Assembly: GCA_035605695.1 (NCBI GenBank)
Contig: DATNGZ010000077.1
Coordinates: 1-64,000, forward strand
Length of the DNA: 64,000 nt
Reading direction: 5' to 3'
From: VRUE01 sp035605695
GTDB taxonomy: Bacteria; Actinomycetota; Thermoleophilia; Solirubrobacterales; 70-9
In this document: positions 34,702-43,611 of the stretch, in pieces
Layout: each line of letters begins with the position of its first letter
Numbering within the stretch: position 1 is the stretch's first letter
The notes under the pieces: model-generated
The model's database searches: none
Told to the model about the DNA's origin: nothing
What the model saw: the letters and a program-made list of their open reading frames with translations, nothing else
Made by a program: the position numbers and the translations under genes

Positions 34702-37056
34702 ATGCGGATCGCGATGTTGCTGCACAAGTCGGTCGAGCACGACTCGCGAGTGCGGCGGGCGGCGCGGGCGCTGGCGGAGAGCGGGCACGAGGTCACGGTC
34801 TTGCATCTGCCCCGAGCACGGGGCGAGCTCGACGGCGAGCTCGACGGCTTCGCTGTGCTCTCAGTCACGCCGCCGGCCTGGGTGCGCAGGAGCCTTCCCG
34901 CAATTCTCTACCGGCTCGTCTTCTTCTCGGCTTTCGTGGCGGCGTTGTGCCGCCTGCGGCCGGACGCGATCCACGCGCATGACTCGGCGATGTTGGCGCC
35001 AGGCTGGTTTGGCGCCCGCGCCACGGGTGCGATGCTGGTCTACGACTCACACGAGTACGCCGTCGGTGTTCCATATAGAGAGCGTGCCTGGGCCGCCCTG
35101 GTTGCGGCCCTGGAGCGCCTCTTCGTCCCTCGCAGCGACCTTGTGGTCACCGTCTCGGAGGGGATAGCCGAACGGCTGGAGCAGCGATACCGCTTGCGGC
35201 GTCGCCCGGTCGTCGTGCGGAACTTCCCCGACCCACGCGCCTACGATGCCGACTTCAACTGCGGTGACCTGCGGGCCGACCTCGGTCTTGCGGTGGATGC
35301 CGAGCTGGTGCTGCACCTCGGAGCGGCCGCGCTCGATCGTGGCTGCGAGACGCTCGTCAGGTCGACGGCGAGGATGCCGGCGGAGGTCAACCTGCTCTTC
35401 CTTGGGGCCGACCCGCTCTACGCCGCGCGGCTGGGGGAGATAGCGGCCGGCCTGGGTATCGGCGATCGCGTCCACTTCCGCCCGCCGGTCGCAGTCGGCC
35501 AGATCCTCGCTCACGCGCGCCAGGCAAGCGTCGGTGTGTCGCTGCTCGAAGACACCTGCGAGAACCACCGGCTGGCGCTGCCGAACAAGGTATTCGAGTA
35601 CCTGGCGGCCGGCGTGCCGGTTGTGGCGAGCGATCTGCCGGAGCTGCGGCGCACGCTCGCCAGCCAGCCAGCCGCGGTTCTGGCCGACCCAACTGACGAG
35701 CTCGCGATAGCGAGCGCCCTGCGAACGGCCATGAACGGGCCGCGTCCGGCCCTGCCGAGCCCGTTCGAGTGGTCGGCGGAGGCGGCGCGTCTCACCGCTG
35801 CCTACGCTGGCCTCGATGGCGCGGAGGCCGCTCCCGGCTCCGCCGTCGTGCTCGTCCGCAACGGGGTCAGCCATGACGCGCGGGTGCTCAGGGAGGCCCG
35901 GCTACTGGACTCGATCGGGTTCAAGGTGACGATCGTCGGGGTCGCCACCAGCGCGACCCGCCGCCGCGGCGCCGAGCTGGTTGATGGCGTCAGAGTGGTT
36001 TGGCTCGAGCCTGGTTCCGGACTCCGTCGGACGCTTCGTCGCCTCGGCGTGAGTCGCGGGAATTCGACCAGCGCCTCTTCTTCGAGCCTAAGTTCGTCCG
36101 CGGCCGGCCGGCGTGGGTCATCGTTGGCCTCGTCCGCTGCCCGGATGCGGCGGCTGATGGCGACAGCCGATTTCTACCGCCGTGGGATCAGGCTGGTGCG
36201 CAGGATCGAGCCTGATTTGATTCACGCCAACGACTACAACACCGCCTGGATCGGGATTTTGGGCAAGTGGCTCACCGGTGCCCGGCTGATCTATGACTCG
36301 CATGAGCTCTGGCCGGACCGGAACCTGCGCCCGGAGCCGCGCGGTTGGTTGCTCCTCTGCGAGGCTCTCTTCGTCCGCGTCGCCGACGAGGTAATCACGA
36401 CCAGCCCTGGTTACGCCGCGGTTCTGGCTCGCCGCTACCGGATCGAGCGCCCGCGGCTAGTTCGCAACGTGCCGGCCTGGCGGGCTGATCCCAAGCCCGG
36501 CGCGCGCCCAGGGAATCCCCCGCTTGCCGTTTACTTCGGGGCGCTGACCCGCAACCGGGGTTTGGCCACGGCGCTGCGGGCGCTCGCCCTGATCCCCGAG
36601 CTGCGAATGCGCTTCGTCGGGCCTGAGGCCTGGGGGTACCGTCAGGACCTCAACGCTCTCGCCGTCGAGCTCAGCGTCGCCGATCGCCTCGAAGTCATCG
36701 ATCCCGTCCGCCCTGACCAGGCGGCAAGCGTGCTCGCTGACGCGGACCTCGGTCTGGCCCTGATCGAGCCCGCCTGCCTCAGCTACCGGATGACCTTGCC
36801 GAACAAGCTCTACGAGTACGTCGCGGCTGGACTGCCAGTGCTCTCGAGCGAGGTTCCGGTGCTGGCCGCGCAGGTGCGCGAGAACGGATTGGGCCTAGTC
36901 GCCGATTCTCGCGATCCGGTTGGGGTCGCCGCCGCGATCCGCGCGATGCTCGAGCCAGGGGCTCAGGTGACTTTCCGCGAGGCTGTGAGCCGCCTCGCCG
37001 CGGAGACCGGCTGGGACCGGGAGCAGGGGAAGCTGGCTGACGTCTACTCGCCGTAG
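34702..37056 (+). CDS. Tandem GT4-GT4 bifunctional glycosyltransferase
   Basis: 784 residues made of two complete GT-B modules. Module one (about 1-375) begins RIAMLLHKSVEHDSRVRRAA and has NKVFEYLAAGVPVVASDLPE. Module two (about 382-784) begins AVVLVRNGVSHDARVLREAR and has NKLYEYVAAGLPVLSSEVPV. Both also carry the VYDSHE/IYDSHE acceptor-side motif, so the pair probably arose by duplication. A serine-rich stretch (STSASSSSLSSSAAG) near residue 455 lies inside the second acceptor domain. Such an enzyme could add two sugars in sequence. Confidence 0.9.
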   Translation: MRIAMLLHKSVEHDSRVRRAARALAESGHEVTVLHLPRARGELDGELDGFAVLSVTPPAWVRRSLPAILYRLVFFSAFVAALCRLRPDAIHAHDSAMLAPGWFGARATGAMLVYDSHEYAVGVPYRERAWAALVAALERLFVPRSDLVVTVSEGIAERLEQRYRLRRRPVVVRNFPDPRAYDADFNCGDLRADLGLAVDAELVLHLGAAALDRGCETLVRSTARMPAEVNLLFLGADPLYAARLGEIAAGLGIGDRVHFRPPVAVGQILAHARQASVGVSLLEDTCENHRLALPNKVFEYLAAGVPVVASDLPELRRTLASQPAAVLADPTDELAIASALRTAMNGPRPALPSPFEWSAEAARLTAAYAGLDGAEAAPGSAVVLVRNGVSHDARVLREARLLDSIGFKVTIVGVATSATRRRGAELVDGVRVVWLEPGSGLRRTLRRLGVSRGNSTSASSSSLSSSAAGRRGSSLASSAARMRRLMATADFYRRGIRLVRRIEPDLIHANDYNTAWIGILGKWLTGARLIYDSHELWPDRNLRPEPRGWLLLCEALFVRVADEVITTSPGYAAVLARRYRIERPRLVRNVPAWRADPKPGARPGNPPLAVYFGALTRNRGLATALRALALIPELRMRFVGPEAWGYRQDLNALAVELSVADRLEVIDPVRPDQAASVLADADLGLALIEPACLSYRMTLPNKLYEYVAAGLPVLSSEVPVLAAQVRENGLGLVADSRDPVGVAAAIRAMLEPGAQVTFREAVSRLAAETGWDREQGKLADVYSP

Positions 37057-37820
37057 AGGACTCGGAGGGGTCGCCGGCAGACGACGGGATTCATCTTCAA
37101 GGAGTAGACGATTGTCTCACCGTTGATCTCATCGAACACGTCGGTGCAGGGAAGGGTGCCGAGGTCGGGCGCCAGGATCTCCTCGAAGTAGCGGCGCAGG
37201 AAGTCATAGAGCGCCCGTTTGGAGAATTCGATCTTGTGATGCTCCCAGCCGGGGTTGAGGACGTTCTGCGACTTGACCGGAGTGGAGAGCAGCAGCATCC
37301 CCTCCGGGGCCAGGTGCTCGACGAGATTCTGCATCATCACCTCGCGGTGCTCGATGTGCTCGATCGTGTCGAAGGAGAGGATGCAGTCGAACGTCTCATC
37401 GCCGAGGGACTCACTCCAGAGGGTGACGTCGGCCTTGACGAAGGACAGGTTCGGGGCCGAGTAGTTACCTGTGGCGAAGCTGACCGCCGCGGGGTCATAG
37501 TCACCGCCGACCACCTCGATGTCAGGGCACGCCGTGGCGAGCATGTGGCTGCCGTAGCCCGCGCCGCAGGCGACGTCCAAAAGCCTCTTCACACCGGTGC
37601 CCTGCTCAGCCAGAACCGCTCTTGCCCATTTGTATCGGATCAGGTGGTGGACAGGGGTCTTTTCACCCCGCTCCAAGTAATCCGCGAGGGAGACACCCTC
37701 CTCCGGGACGAAGAACTCGTTGACCACTGTACGGCCCACGGGAGCACCGTAATGCAATCTGGGGTCAGAGGGACTGCATTGCTCAGACGAGCAGCAGGTC
37801 TCCCTGTCGATGGTGGACAT
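37044..37820 (-). CDS. Class I SAM-dependent methyltransferase
   Basis: 258 residues. Motif I is RLLDVACGAGYGSHMLA, followed by VVGGDYDPAAVSFA, FDCILSFDTIEHIEHRE and GMLLLSTPVKSQN. This is the pattern of Methyltransf_11/UbiE-like small-molecule methyltransferases. Its start lies 38 bases inside the upstream methyltransferase gene, implying translational coupling. Its 3' end overlaps the tandem GT4 gene by 13 bases. A sugar O-methyltransferase role is inferred from context. Confidence 0.88.
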   Translation of the reverse strand: MSTIDRETCCSSEQCSPSDPRLHYGAPVGRTVVNEFFVPEEGVSLADYLERGEKTPVHHLIRYKWARAVLAEQGTGVKRLLDVACGAGYGSHMLATACPDIEVVGGDYDPAAVSFATGNYSAPNLSFVKADVTLWSESLGDETFDCILSFDTIEHIEHREVMMQNLVEHLAPEGMLLLSTPVKSQNVLNPGWEHHKIEFSKRALYDFLRRYFEEILAPDLGTLPCTDVFDEINGETIVYSLKMNPVVCRRPLRVLYGE

Positions 37821-38565
37821 CCATCTTGAGCACAGCGATCAGGTCCTGGTGGTCGGCGAGCCCGCGCTCTACGTAGGCGAGAATCATCAGGTCGGTCCAT
37901 GTGGCAAGCGTCTCGGTGATCCAGGCAGCCGTAAAGGCTGAGGTCCCATAGCCCTGGACTCCGTGGTGATCCCTGTAGCCGAACCCCTTGCGCTGGAAGT
38001 CTTCGGCGATCGCCTGGGCGCGCTCGTCGTCTTTCGGCCAGCGCTTCACCGCGTTGCGGCCGTGCGAGGAGAAGAGCAGCAGCCCGCCCTCGCTGAGGTG
38101 GGTGCGGAAGAGGTCGAGGAACTCCCGGCACCGACCTGCGTCCAGGTGGGTCAGCAGGGAGCCGACCCAGATCAGGTCGAAATCCCCGTCCAGCGGGATC
38201 CTCGCCGGGTCGGGGTCCGAGTAGACCGGCACCGCGCCGAACTGCGTCGCGCAGAAGTCGACGCCGCCGCGGTCGAGATCGCAGGCGGTCAGCTCGGCAT
38301 CGGGGAACGCCGCGTGCAGGCCCCTCATGACCCTGCCGTGACCAGATGGCAGATCGAGTATCCGGCCGAAGGAGGTACGCCCGCAGATCGTCATCGTGTG
38401 GCCGATCTGGGCGATTGCCGAGTCGCTGACGCTCAGGTAGCCCTCGAGGTCACCGCTGAACATCGCGTCATCGGGTGCCACCAGCCGGTTCACCCGCGAC
38501 CGGTAATCGTGCAGTCGATCGGCGACGGCACGGCTGGTCTCAACGAAATCGATCGGAGCCGCCAC
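37783..38565 (-). CDS. Class I SAM-dependent methyltransferase
   Basis: 260 residues. Motif I is RILDLPSGHGRVMRGL, with LTACDLDRGGVDFCA, DFDLIWVGSLLTHLDAG and GGLLLFSSHGR downstream. The substrate is unknown; glycan O-methylation is likely by context. The start is GTG 38565, placed by a TAGAAT element exactly 7 bases upstream, so the two methyltransferase genes form their own leaderless unit behind the fusion gene. Confidence 0.88.
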   Translation of the reverse strand: MAAPIDFVETSRAVADRLHDYRSRVNRLVAPDDAMFSGDLEGYLSVSDSAIAQIGHTMTICGRTSFGRILDLPSGHGRVMRGLHAAFPDAELTACDLDRGGVDFCATQFGAVPVYSDPDPARIPLDGDFDLIWVGSLLTHLDAGRCREFLDLFRTHLSEGGLLLFSSHGRNAVKRWPKDDERAQAIAEDFQRKGFGYRDHHGVQGYGTSAFTAAWITETLATWTDLMILAYVERGLADHQDLIAVLKMDVHHRQGDLLLV

Positions 38566-38572
38566 TGCTCCG

Positions 38573-38578
38573 ATTCTA
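38573..38578 (-). promoter_or_regulatory. Putative -10 element TAGAAT for the methyltransferase pair
   Basis: On the minus strand, 7 bases before GTG 38565, in a 46-base gap after the fusion gene. Confidence 0.5.
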
Positions 38579-38611
38579 TGCGCCGGCGACGGGTCCCAGG
38601 CGCGGCCTGGA

Positions 38612-40687
38612 TCAGCGAGAGCCCGCCTTCGTCATCTTTGCGCCAAGAGCCAGAGTGGCATCGCGGCCTACGCCGATCATCTCGTCCAGGGCGTTCTTCA
38701 TGAAGCGCTGCAGCCGCTCGTCCGCCAGGCCGGAATGCGCCCAGTCGTCGAGGCCCCAACTGAACTGGAGCGAGCCGGCCGCGAAGACGATCCCCCCCGC
38801 CGGGGTACGGTGGCGCACGGCGTCCGCGTCGGAGAGGTCGTTCTCGTAGTGGAAGAAGACGGTCGCGTCGTCGGGCTCCATCCCGGCTTGCAGCGCGTCC
38901 CACTCATAGCCGACGAGGCCCTCGAGGGTGGCGGGATGGTCGAAGCCGGTTCCCTCGAGCCACGGATCGCCGAGGCAGGACTCCGTCAGCTCGTAGTGCC
39001 TGGGAGGCTTGCGCGGCAAGGTCAGCCCGTCCTGGTACTGGATGCCCCAGAGCAGGCACTCCGGCCGGGGCGGGTCGAGGTCGCGGAAGCGCTCGGTCTT
39101 CAGCGAGAGCTCGGTCTCGGGGTCAGCCTCGCGGCGCCGGTGCTCGACCATCGTGCGCCCGCCGTCCTCGTAGCGGGCCTGCCAGTAACAGGTGTTGGCG
39201 CCCATGCAGGCGAGGCTGGCTCCGCTCTCGTAGACGGCGTCGAACGCATCGCGCATCGCCGCGCTCCAGTACTCGTCGTGGCCGGATGTCATCAGCAGCG
39301 GGTGGCCGAGCAGTCGCCAAGGATCTCGATCGGTATCGAGGTCGGTCGTATAGACGACGTCGTATCCCTCGCGCTCGAGGAAGCGGATCAACTGGACATC
39401 CCAGATGAATGGCCAGCGGGCGTTGAGGTTGGCCTCGTGCCAGGGCGGGAAGGGCCGATCGAAGGTCACCTTTACCGCTGGCGTCTCATCGCTGCTGTTC
39501 GATGGGTAGAGGCTCTTGCCGCCCCAGTTGTTGTAGGCCTGGGCGGTGCTCACCGGCATTTGGACGAGGATGTCGGCGCGCCGGTCGAGCGACTCCCTGA
39601 CGACGAAGGGAACGAAGGCGATCTGGCCCGCGAGCTCACCCTCGGTCAGAGTGAGCTTTGCGAGGTACTGCCCGCTCGCCCAATCGCTCGGGATCGGGAT
39701 GGTGTCGGTCACGGGCCACCCGCATGAGGCGATCGAAGGCCCTGGGCCCGCCTCCGGGATCTCCCGCGCGAGGCCCTGGAGGTCACCGGTTTGCGGGTAC
39801 TCGGCCACCGTGCGGCCGCCGGCACCGCCATACCAACCAAGCCGGTGAACGGTGATCCTGTAGCGGGCGGCGGGGCGGGTGCTGACGTGCAGATCGAGCT
39901 TTCCCCCGGGCTCCACGCTCGGCCACGACGCGTATCCCTCGATCGCGTGCGCAGGCGCCTTGCGACCGCTCCACCAGCCATCGTCTCCGGGTTGGCCGTT
40001 CTCGGTGACTGACGGGGCGTGGGCGTCCCTTGTGCCAAGGTCGATCGGACCCTCGCCTTCCTCGGCCGTGCAAACCAACAGCTTGCCGCGGTAGTCGCCC
40101 TCCTCAAGCGCCACTGCTTTGACTTCACCAAAGAGCTCCCCAAGCTCGTCGAGCAGATCCGCTCCGAACGCCCAGACGTTGCCGAAGTGATCGGGTGGGT
40201 GTCGTCGCGACTCCCCGCTCGACGGGTCGAAGGGGATCTCGAGCAGCGCCTTGCCGCCGGGCGCCAATATCCGCGCGATCTCGCCGAGGGCACGCCGATA
40301 GTCCTCGATCTCCTCGATTACGTGCTGGGCGATAAAGAGGTCGAACTCAGCCTCGGCGAAGATCGACAGATCACAGAGATCCGCCTCGTGATCGACGAAT
40401 CCGACCGATCGGGGGTCGTGTGGGTTACCGGTTCGCCAGCGATCCATCGACTGATAAGCCCACCCTCTCTCCCGCAGAAAGTCGCCGAAGACGCGGGAGG
40501 TTGCGGGCCCCGCCTCCAGGCAATGCCGACCGTTGCCCTCACGCAAGAGCTGCTCACAGGTGCGGCCCAGGGCACGATGACGCTCCAGGGCTCCGCAGCC
40601 CGGGCAAAGCGCGGCGGGGCGGCCCAAAGCCTCAACTCGCTCCGCCGTGCCGCAGATCGGGCATGGGGCAGTGGCTGCCGTCGTCAT
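38612..40687 (-). CDS. Zinc-ribbon / methyltransferase / DMFase-large-subunit-like fusion
   Basis: 691 residues in three parts. Residues 9-31 hold two CxxC pairs (CPIC, CPGC), a small zinc ribbon. Residues 35-205 are a methyltransferase-like domain (FDLFIAQHVIEEIEDYRRAL, GGKALLEIPF), but the glycine-rich SAM loop is replaced by CLEAGPATSRVF. Residues 225-670 resemble the N,N-dimethylformamidase large subunit: IEGYASWPSVEPG, YRITVHRLGWYGGAGGR, AYNNWGGKSLYPS and TSGHDEYWS. ATG 40687 overlaps the flippase stop as TGATG. Function is unknown; a glycan-modifying role is inferred from neighbours. Confidence 0.82.
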   Translation of the reverse strand: MTTAATAPCPICGTAERVEALGRPAALCPGCGALERHRALGRTCEQLLREGNGRHCLEAGPATSRVFGDFLRERGWAYQSMDRWRTGNPHDPRSVGFVDHEADLCDLSIFAEAEFDLFIAQHVIEEIEDYRRALGEIARILAPGGKALLEIPFDPSSGESRRHPPDHFGNVWAFGADLLDELGELFGEVKAVALEEGDYRGKLLVCTAEEGEGPIDLGTRDAHAPSVTENGQPGDDGWWSGRKAPAHAIEGYASWPSVEPGGKLDLHVSTRPAARYRITVHRLGWYGGAGGRTVAEYPQTGDLQGLAREIPEAGPGPSIASCGWPVTDTIPIPSDWASGQYLAKLTLTEGELAGQIAFVPFVVRESLDRRADILVQMPVSTAQAYNNWGGKSLYPSNSSDETPAVKVTFDRPFPPWHEANLNARWPFIWDVQLIRFLEREGYDVVYTTDLDTDRDPWRLLGHPLLMTSGHDEYWSAAMRDAFDAVYESGASLACMGANTCYWQARYEDGGRTMVEHRRREADPETELSLKTERFRDLDPPRPECLLWGIQYQDGLTLPRKPPRHYELTESCLGDPWLEGTGFDHPATLEGLVGYEWDALQAGMEPDDATVFFHYENDLSDADAVRHRTPAGGIVFAAGSLQFSWGLDDWAHSGLADERLQRFMKNALDEMIGVGRDATLALGAKMTKAGSR

Positions 40688-42663
40688 CAGGCCGGCCCTA
40701 GGTCGACTTGCCGTCCGAGGGCCAAGCCCGATCGGCCGGCGGGCTTCAAGGCTCGACATCGTCCCATCGCGCTGTCGAGGATGTGGAGCTGCAGCGGGTC
40801 GACTCCAAGTGCCTGCAGGTGCCGGCCAATCGTGTCCCGCTCCAGCGTCGTGCCGGGGTGCAGGATGTAGCCGGCGATCAGGTGATCCATCGGGGTGGGG
40901 TCGCCCGCGTCCGCGAACCGCCTCAGGCCACGGATAAATCGCGCTGAAATCAAGGCTTCACTGACGCCCGCCTGCACTGCCGCATCGCCTGTGTCGCGTT
41001 CCTCGCGCACGATCAGGCGGACTGCTTCCCGCTCGTTTGGATCGAGCATGCGATATCGCCGGACCACCTCCGCGCGTGATTCACGGTGCGGGATGAGGGA
41101 CCGCAGGATCGACAACACTGTTCCGAGTTGTGCCCGTGGCACGGTCCGGAAGGCGAGCAAGAGGGCGGGGAACACGAGCAGTGCCACGACCGAGAGGACG
41201 GCGTGCAAGGCGGTGGACGCAGGAATCATCTGCACCGAGATAACGCAGGCGCAGCCGATCAGCAGTGAGTAGCCAAGGTGCGACCATTGAAACGGCGTTG
41301 GTTCTGCCGCACGCCTATCGAGCAGGACAAACCAGACAGAGACGACGGCCCCGGCCACTACCTGCGCGATGGCAACGCCGTAGCTAGGGTTAATTGAGAC
41401 CAGCAGAGCTGCGCTGGCGGCGTAGGGAATCATCCATATGAGTTGCAGAAGGGTGAACCAGTATCGACGCAAGGGAAAGGTGGTGGCACGGTAGAGACCA
41501 CGAAACACTGCCTGGGCTCCGTACGCGGCCGCGACGACCGGAATCAGCGGGGCCGCGGACCCATAAGACGGGGCAGCGATTTGGATCAGGGCGTCGGAGA
41601 GCAGGCTAACTGCGACCAACAGGATCAAGCCGGAGAGACAAAAGAGGGTGAAAACGGATGCGTGGTAGTCCTGGCGACCCTTGCGCTCCTTGGCGGCAAT
41701 GCTAATTGGGCTCATCTCCATCGCCGGCCAGGCTGTGAGAAAGCCGTCGGCGAAGAATGACGGAAGTTGCGCGATACGGTTTGCTGCCTGAAAGAGTCCG
41801 ACGCTCGCCGGGGTCGCGAGTATTCCCAGTAGGAGAATGCTGACGTTCGCTTGTACCAACACCGCGAAGGTCAGGGGCACCCACGGCCTTCCCTTCTCCC
41901 ACAACATCGTGACATCGCTGCGCTTTGGCGCAAATCTGAAGCACTGTCGCGACATGAAGTAAGCAAAAAGGACGGCGAGTAGGGTCCCGCCGGCAGTCGC
42001 GGCGAGTACTCCGTTTATGCCCAGGCCCATGGCCAGGACCACGATTGTCCCGGCCAGTACCAACGCCGGCCGCACGAACTGCAGAGACGTCCAGCGAGCG
42101 GCTCGCCGCTCCATCCGGGGAATCTGACTCAACATGCGCCAGATCGCTCCAGTCCAGGCGGACGCCGCCATCCACTGCACGGCCGAGGTCCAGCGATGGT
42201 CAAACAGCATTCCCACCCCCAGTCCGCCGAGCACCGCGACAATCCCACAGAGCACGGTGCTCATCGCCATCACGATCAGGAGCCCGGTACCGAGGAGACG
42301 CCGCCTCTCGTCACTGGACGCCTGGGGCGTCTCGAAGGCGACCGTCCCCATGAGTGGACCGCTGTCTCCATCGGCGCCGCCATCCTCGCCATCGTCGGAG
42401 ATGCCGTAGGTCGACATAAAGGTCCCCTGGAAGAACCCCAGACCGCAGAGTACCGTCAATATCGAGGCGACTGTGAACAATACCGTCAACTGGCCGAACT
42501 CCGAGGGGGAGAGGTACCTGGTGGTGACGGCGAGGCTGACGACGCCGAACGGGACGATCGCGGCTATGCCGATCGCAAAGATGCTTCCGGCTCGTGTCAT
42601 GCTCTGCCCGTAGAGAGTCATGACGTGCCCGGAGTCGGCACTATTTTGGCGGAGGGAGTCCAT
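40687..42663 (-). CDS. Wzx-type flippase with extra cytoplasmic C-terminal domain
   Basis: 658 residues, about 200 longer than an ordinary flippase. Twelve or more transmembrane segments run to about residue 525, starting TRAGSIFAIGIAAIVPFGVV. Unusual features are an acidic insert after the third segment (SDDGEDGGADGDSG) and a soluble C-terminal domain of about 115 residues (from SRAEVVRRYRMLDPNEREAV) that I do not recognise. It should flip a lipid-linked glycan. It is first in the unit with the coupled fusion gene. ATG 42663 is preceded by TAGCCC, an imperfect TANNNT element. Confidence 0.82.
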   Translation of the reverse strand: MDSLRQNSADSGHVMTLYGQSMTRAGSIFAIGIAAIVPFGVVSLAVTTRYLSPSEFGQLTVLFTVASILTVLCGLGFFQGTFMSTYGISDDGEDGGADGDSGPLMGTVAFETPQASSDERRRLLGTGLLIVMAMSTVLCGIVAVLGGLGVGMLFDHRWTSAVQWMAASAWTGAIWRMLSQIPRMERRAARWTSLQFVRPALVLAGTIVVLAMGLGINGVLAATAGGTLLAVLFAYFMSRQCFRFAPKRSDVTMLWEKGRPWVPLTFAVLVQANVSILLLGILATPASVGLFQAANRIAQLPSFFADGFLTAWPAMEMSPISIAAKERKGRQDYHASVFTLFCLSGLILLVAVSLLSDALIQIAAPSYGSAAPLIPVVAAAYGAQAVFRGLYRATTFPLRRYWFTLLQLIWMIPYAASAALLVSINPSYGVAIAQVVAGAVVSVWFVLLDRRAAEPTPFQWSHLGYSLLIGCACVISVQMIPASTALHAVLSVVALLVFPALLLAFRTVPRAQLGTVLSILRSLIPHRESRAEVVRRYRMLDPNEREAVRLIVREERDTGDAAVQAGVSEALISARFIRGLRRFADAGDPTPMDHLIAGYILHPGTTLERDTIGRHLQALGVDPLQLHILDSAMGRCRALKPAGRSGLALGRQVDLGPA

Positions 42664-42707
42664 CGGGTCGGGCTATGATCCTGCTCGTGGCAAAACTACC
42701 AGCCCTC

Positions 42708-42713
42708 TAGGCT
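42708..42713 (+). promoter_or_regulatory. Putative -10 element TAGGCT for the sulfotransferase gene
   Basis: Ends 7 bases before TTG 42721, favouring that start over ATG 42727. Confidence 0.45.
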
Positions 42714-42720
42714 TCGCCGA

Positions 42721-43611
42721 TTGCCCATGGCCACCGCTGCGAAGATGCCGCGGCGTCTGCCGTCGCCGATCCTGATCGGCGGAACTGGCCGCAGCGGAAC
42801 CACGGCCCTCGCCCACCTGCTTGGCCACCATCCCGTCGTCGGAGAGGTCCCGTTCGAGGCGAGGTTTCATACCGACGCGGACGGGCTTCCGGCGCTGTGG
42901 GAAGACCATGCATCGATGACGAGGTTCGTCAGCACGATGTGGAGTCGCTGGTTCGTCCAGCTGCACAATCCACCAGATCCCTCGCGGGGGGGCCTCGACA
43001 GGATCATGTCACGTGGGGAGCTGCGCGACGCGCTGTTCAGCTTCACAGAGGAGTTCGGGGCGAACCCGATCCGCGCATCGAGGCTCTTTATGCGGGCTGT
43101 GCTCGACCGAGTCCCATCCGGCGAGGGAAAGCTGACCTGGGTTGAGGCATCGCCCCGTAATGTGTTGTTTGCGCCGCCGCTACTTCAGATATTTCCTCGC
43201 ATGCGGCTTGTGGTGTGTGTTCGTGATGGCCGAGACGTGGCGGCGTCGCTGGCGAGCCTGGGATGGACCGAGAGCTTTGACAGCGGGCTGGCCTGGTGGG
43301 AGGACCGGACACGGAAATGTTCAGCGGCGCTTGAGCATTTGCCGGCCGACACTGCACACGTTGTTCAGCTCGAAGATCTCGCCATTCGGAGGCGTGACCA
43401 GACTTACTCGGAGCTGATCGAGTGGCTCGCCTTGCCCGATTCGCCGGCGATGCGATCGGCGTTCGCATCTGAGATGCCTGTCGAGGAGGCCAACGTCGGA
43501 CGATGGGGCAGGGGCGTGTCCGCTGTCGAGCGCCGCCGCAGAGATCGGTTGTATTCGGCGATGCTCGAGCGACTTGAACGCGATCGCGTCAGTCTGGTCC
43601 CGATCGCCTAA
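42721..43611 (+). CDS. Sulfotransferase family protein
   Basis: 296 residues. The PAPS-binding loop reads ILIGGTGRSGTTALAHLLG (5'-phosphosulphate loop) and the 3'-phosphate site reads RLVVCVRDGRDVAASLASL, both classic. It would transfer sulphate from PAPS to a sugar hydroxyl in the cytoplasm, or be one of the many related enzymes of unknown acceptor. TTG 42721 fits the TANNNT spacing; ATG 42727 is two codons further in. It shares CTAA/TTAG stops with the convergent hydrolase gene. Confidence 0.9.
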   Translation: MPMATAAKMPRRLPSPILIGGTGRSGTTALAHLLGHHPVVGEVPFEARFHTDADGLPALWEDHASMTRFVSTMWSRWFVQLHNPPDPSRGGLDRIMSRGELRDALFSFTEEFGANPIRASRLFMRAVLDRVPSGEGKLTWVEASPRNVLFAPPLLQIFPRMRLVVCVRDGRDVAASLASLGWTESFDSGLAWWEDRTRKCSAALEHLPADTAHVVQLEDLAIRRRDQTYSELIEWLALPDSPAMRSAFASEMPVEEANVGRWGRGVSAVERRRRDRLYSAMLERLERDRVSLVPIA

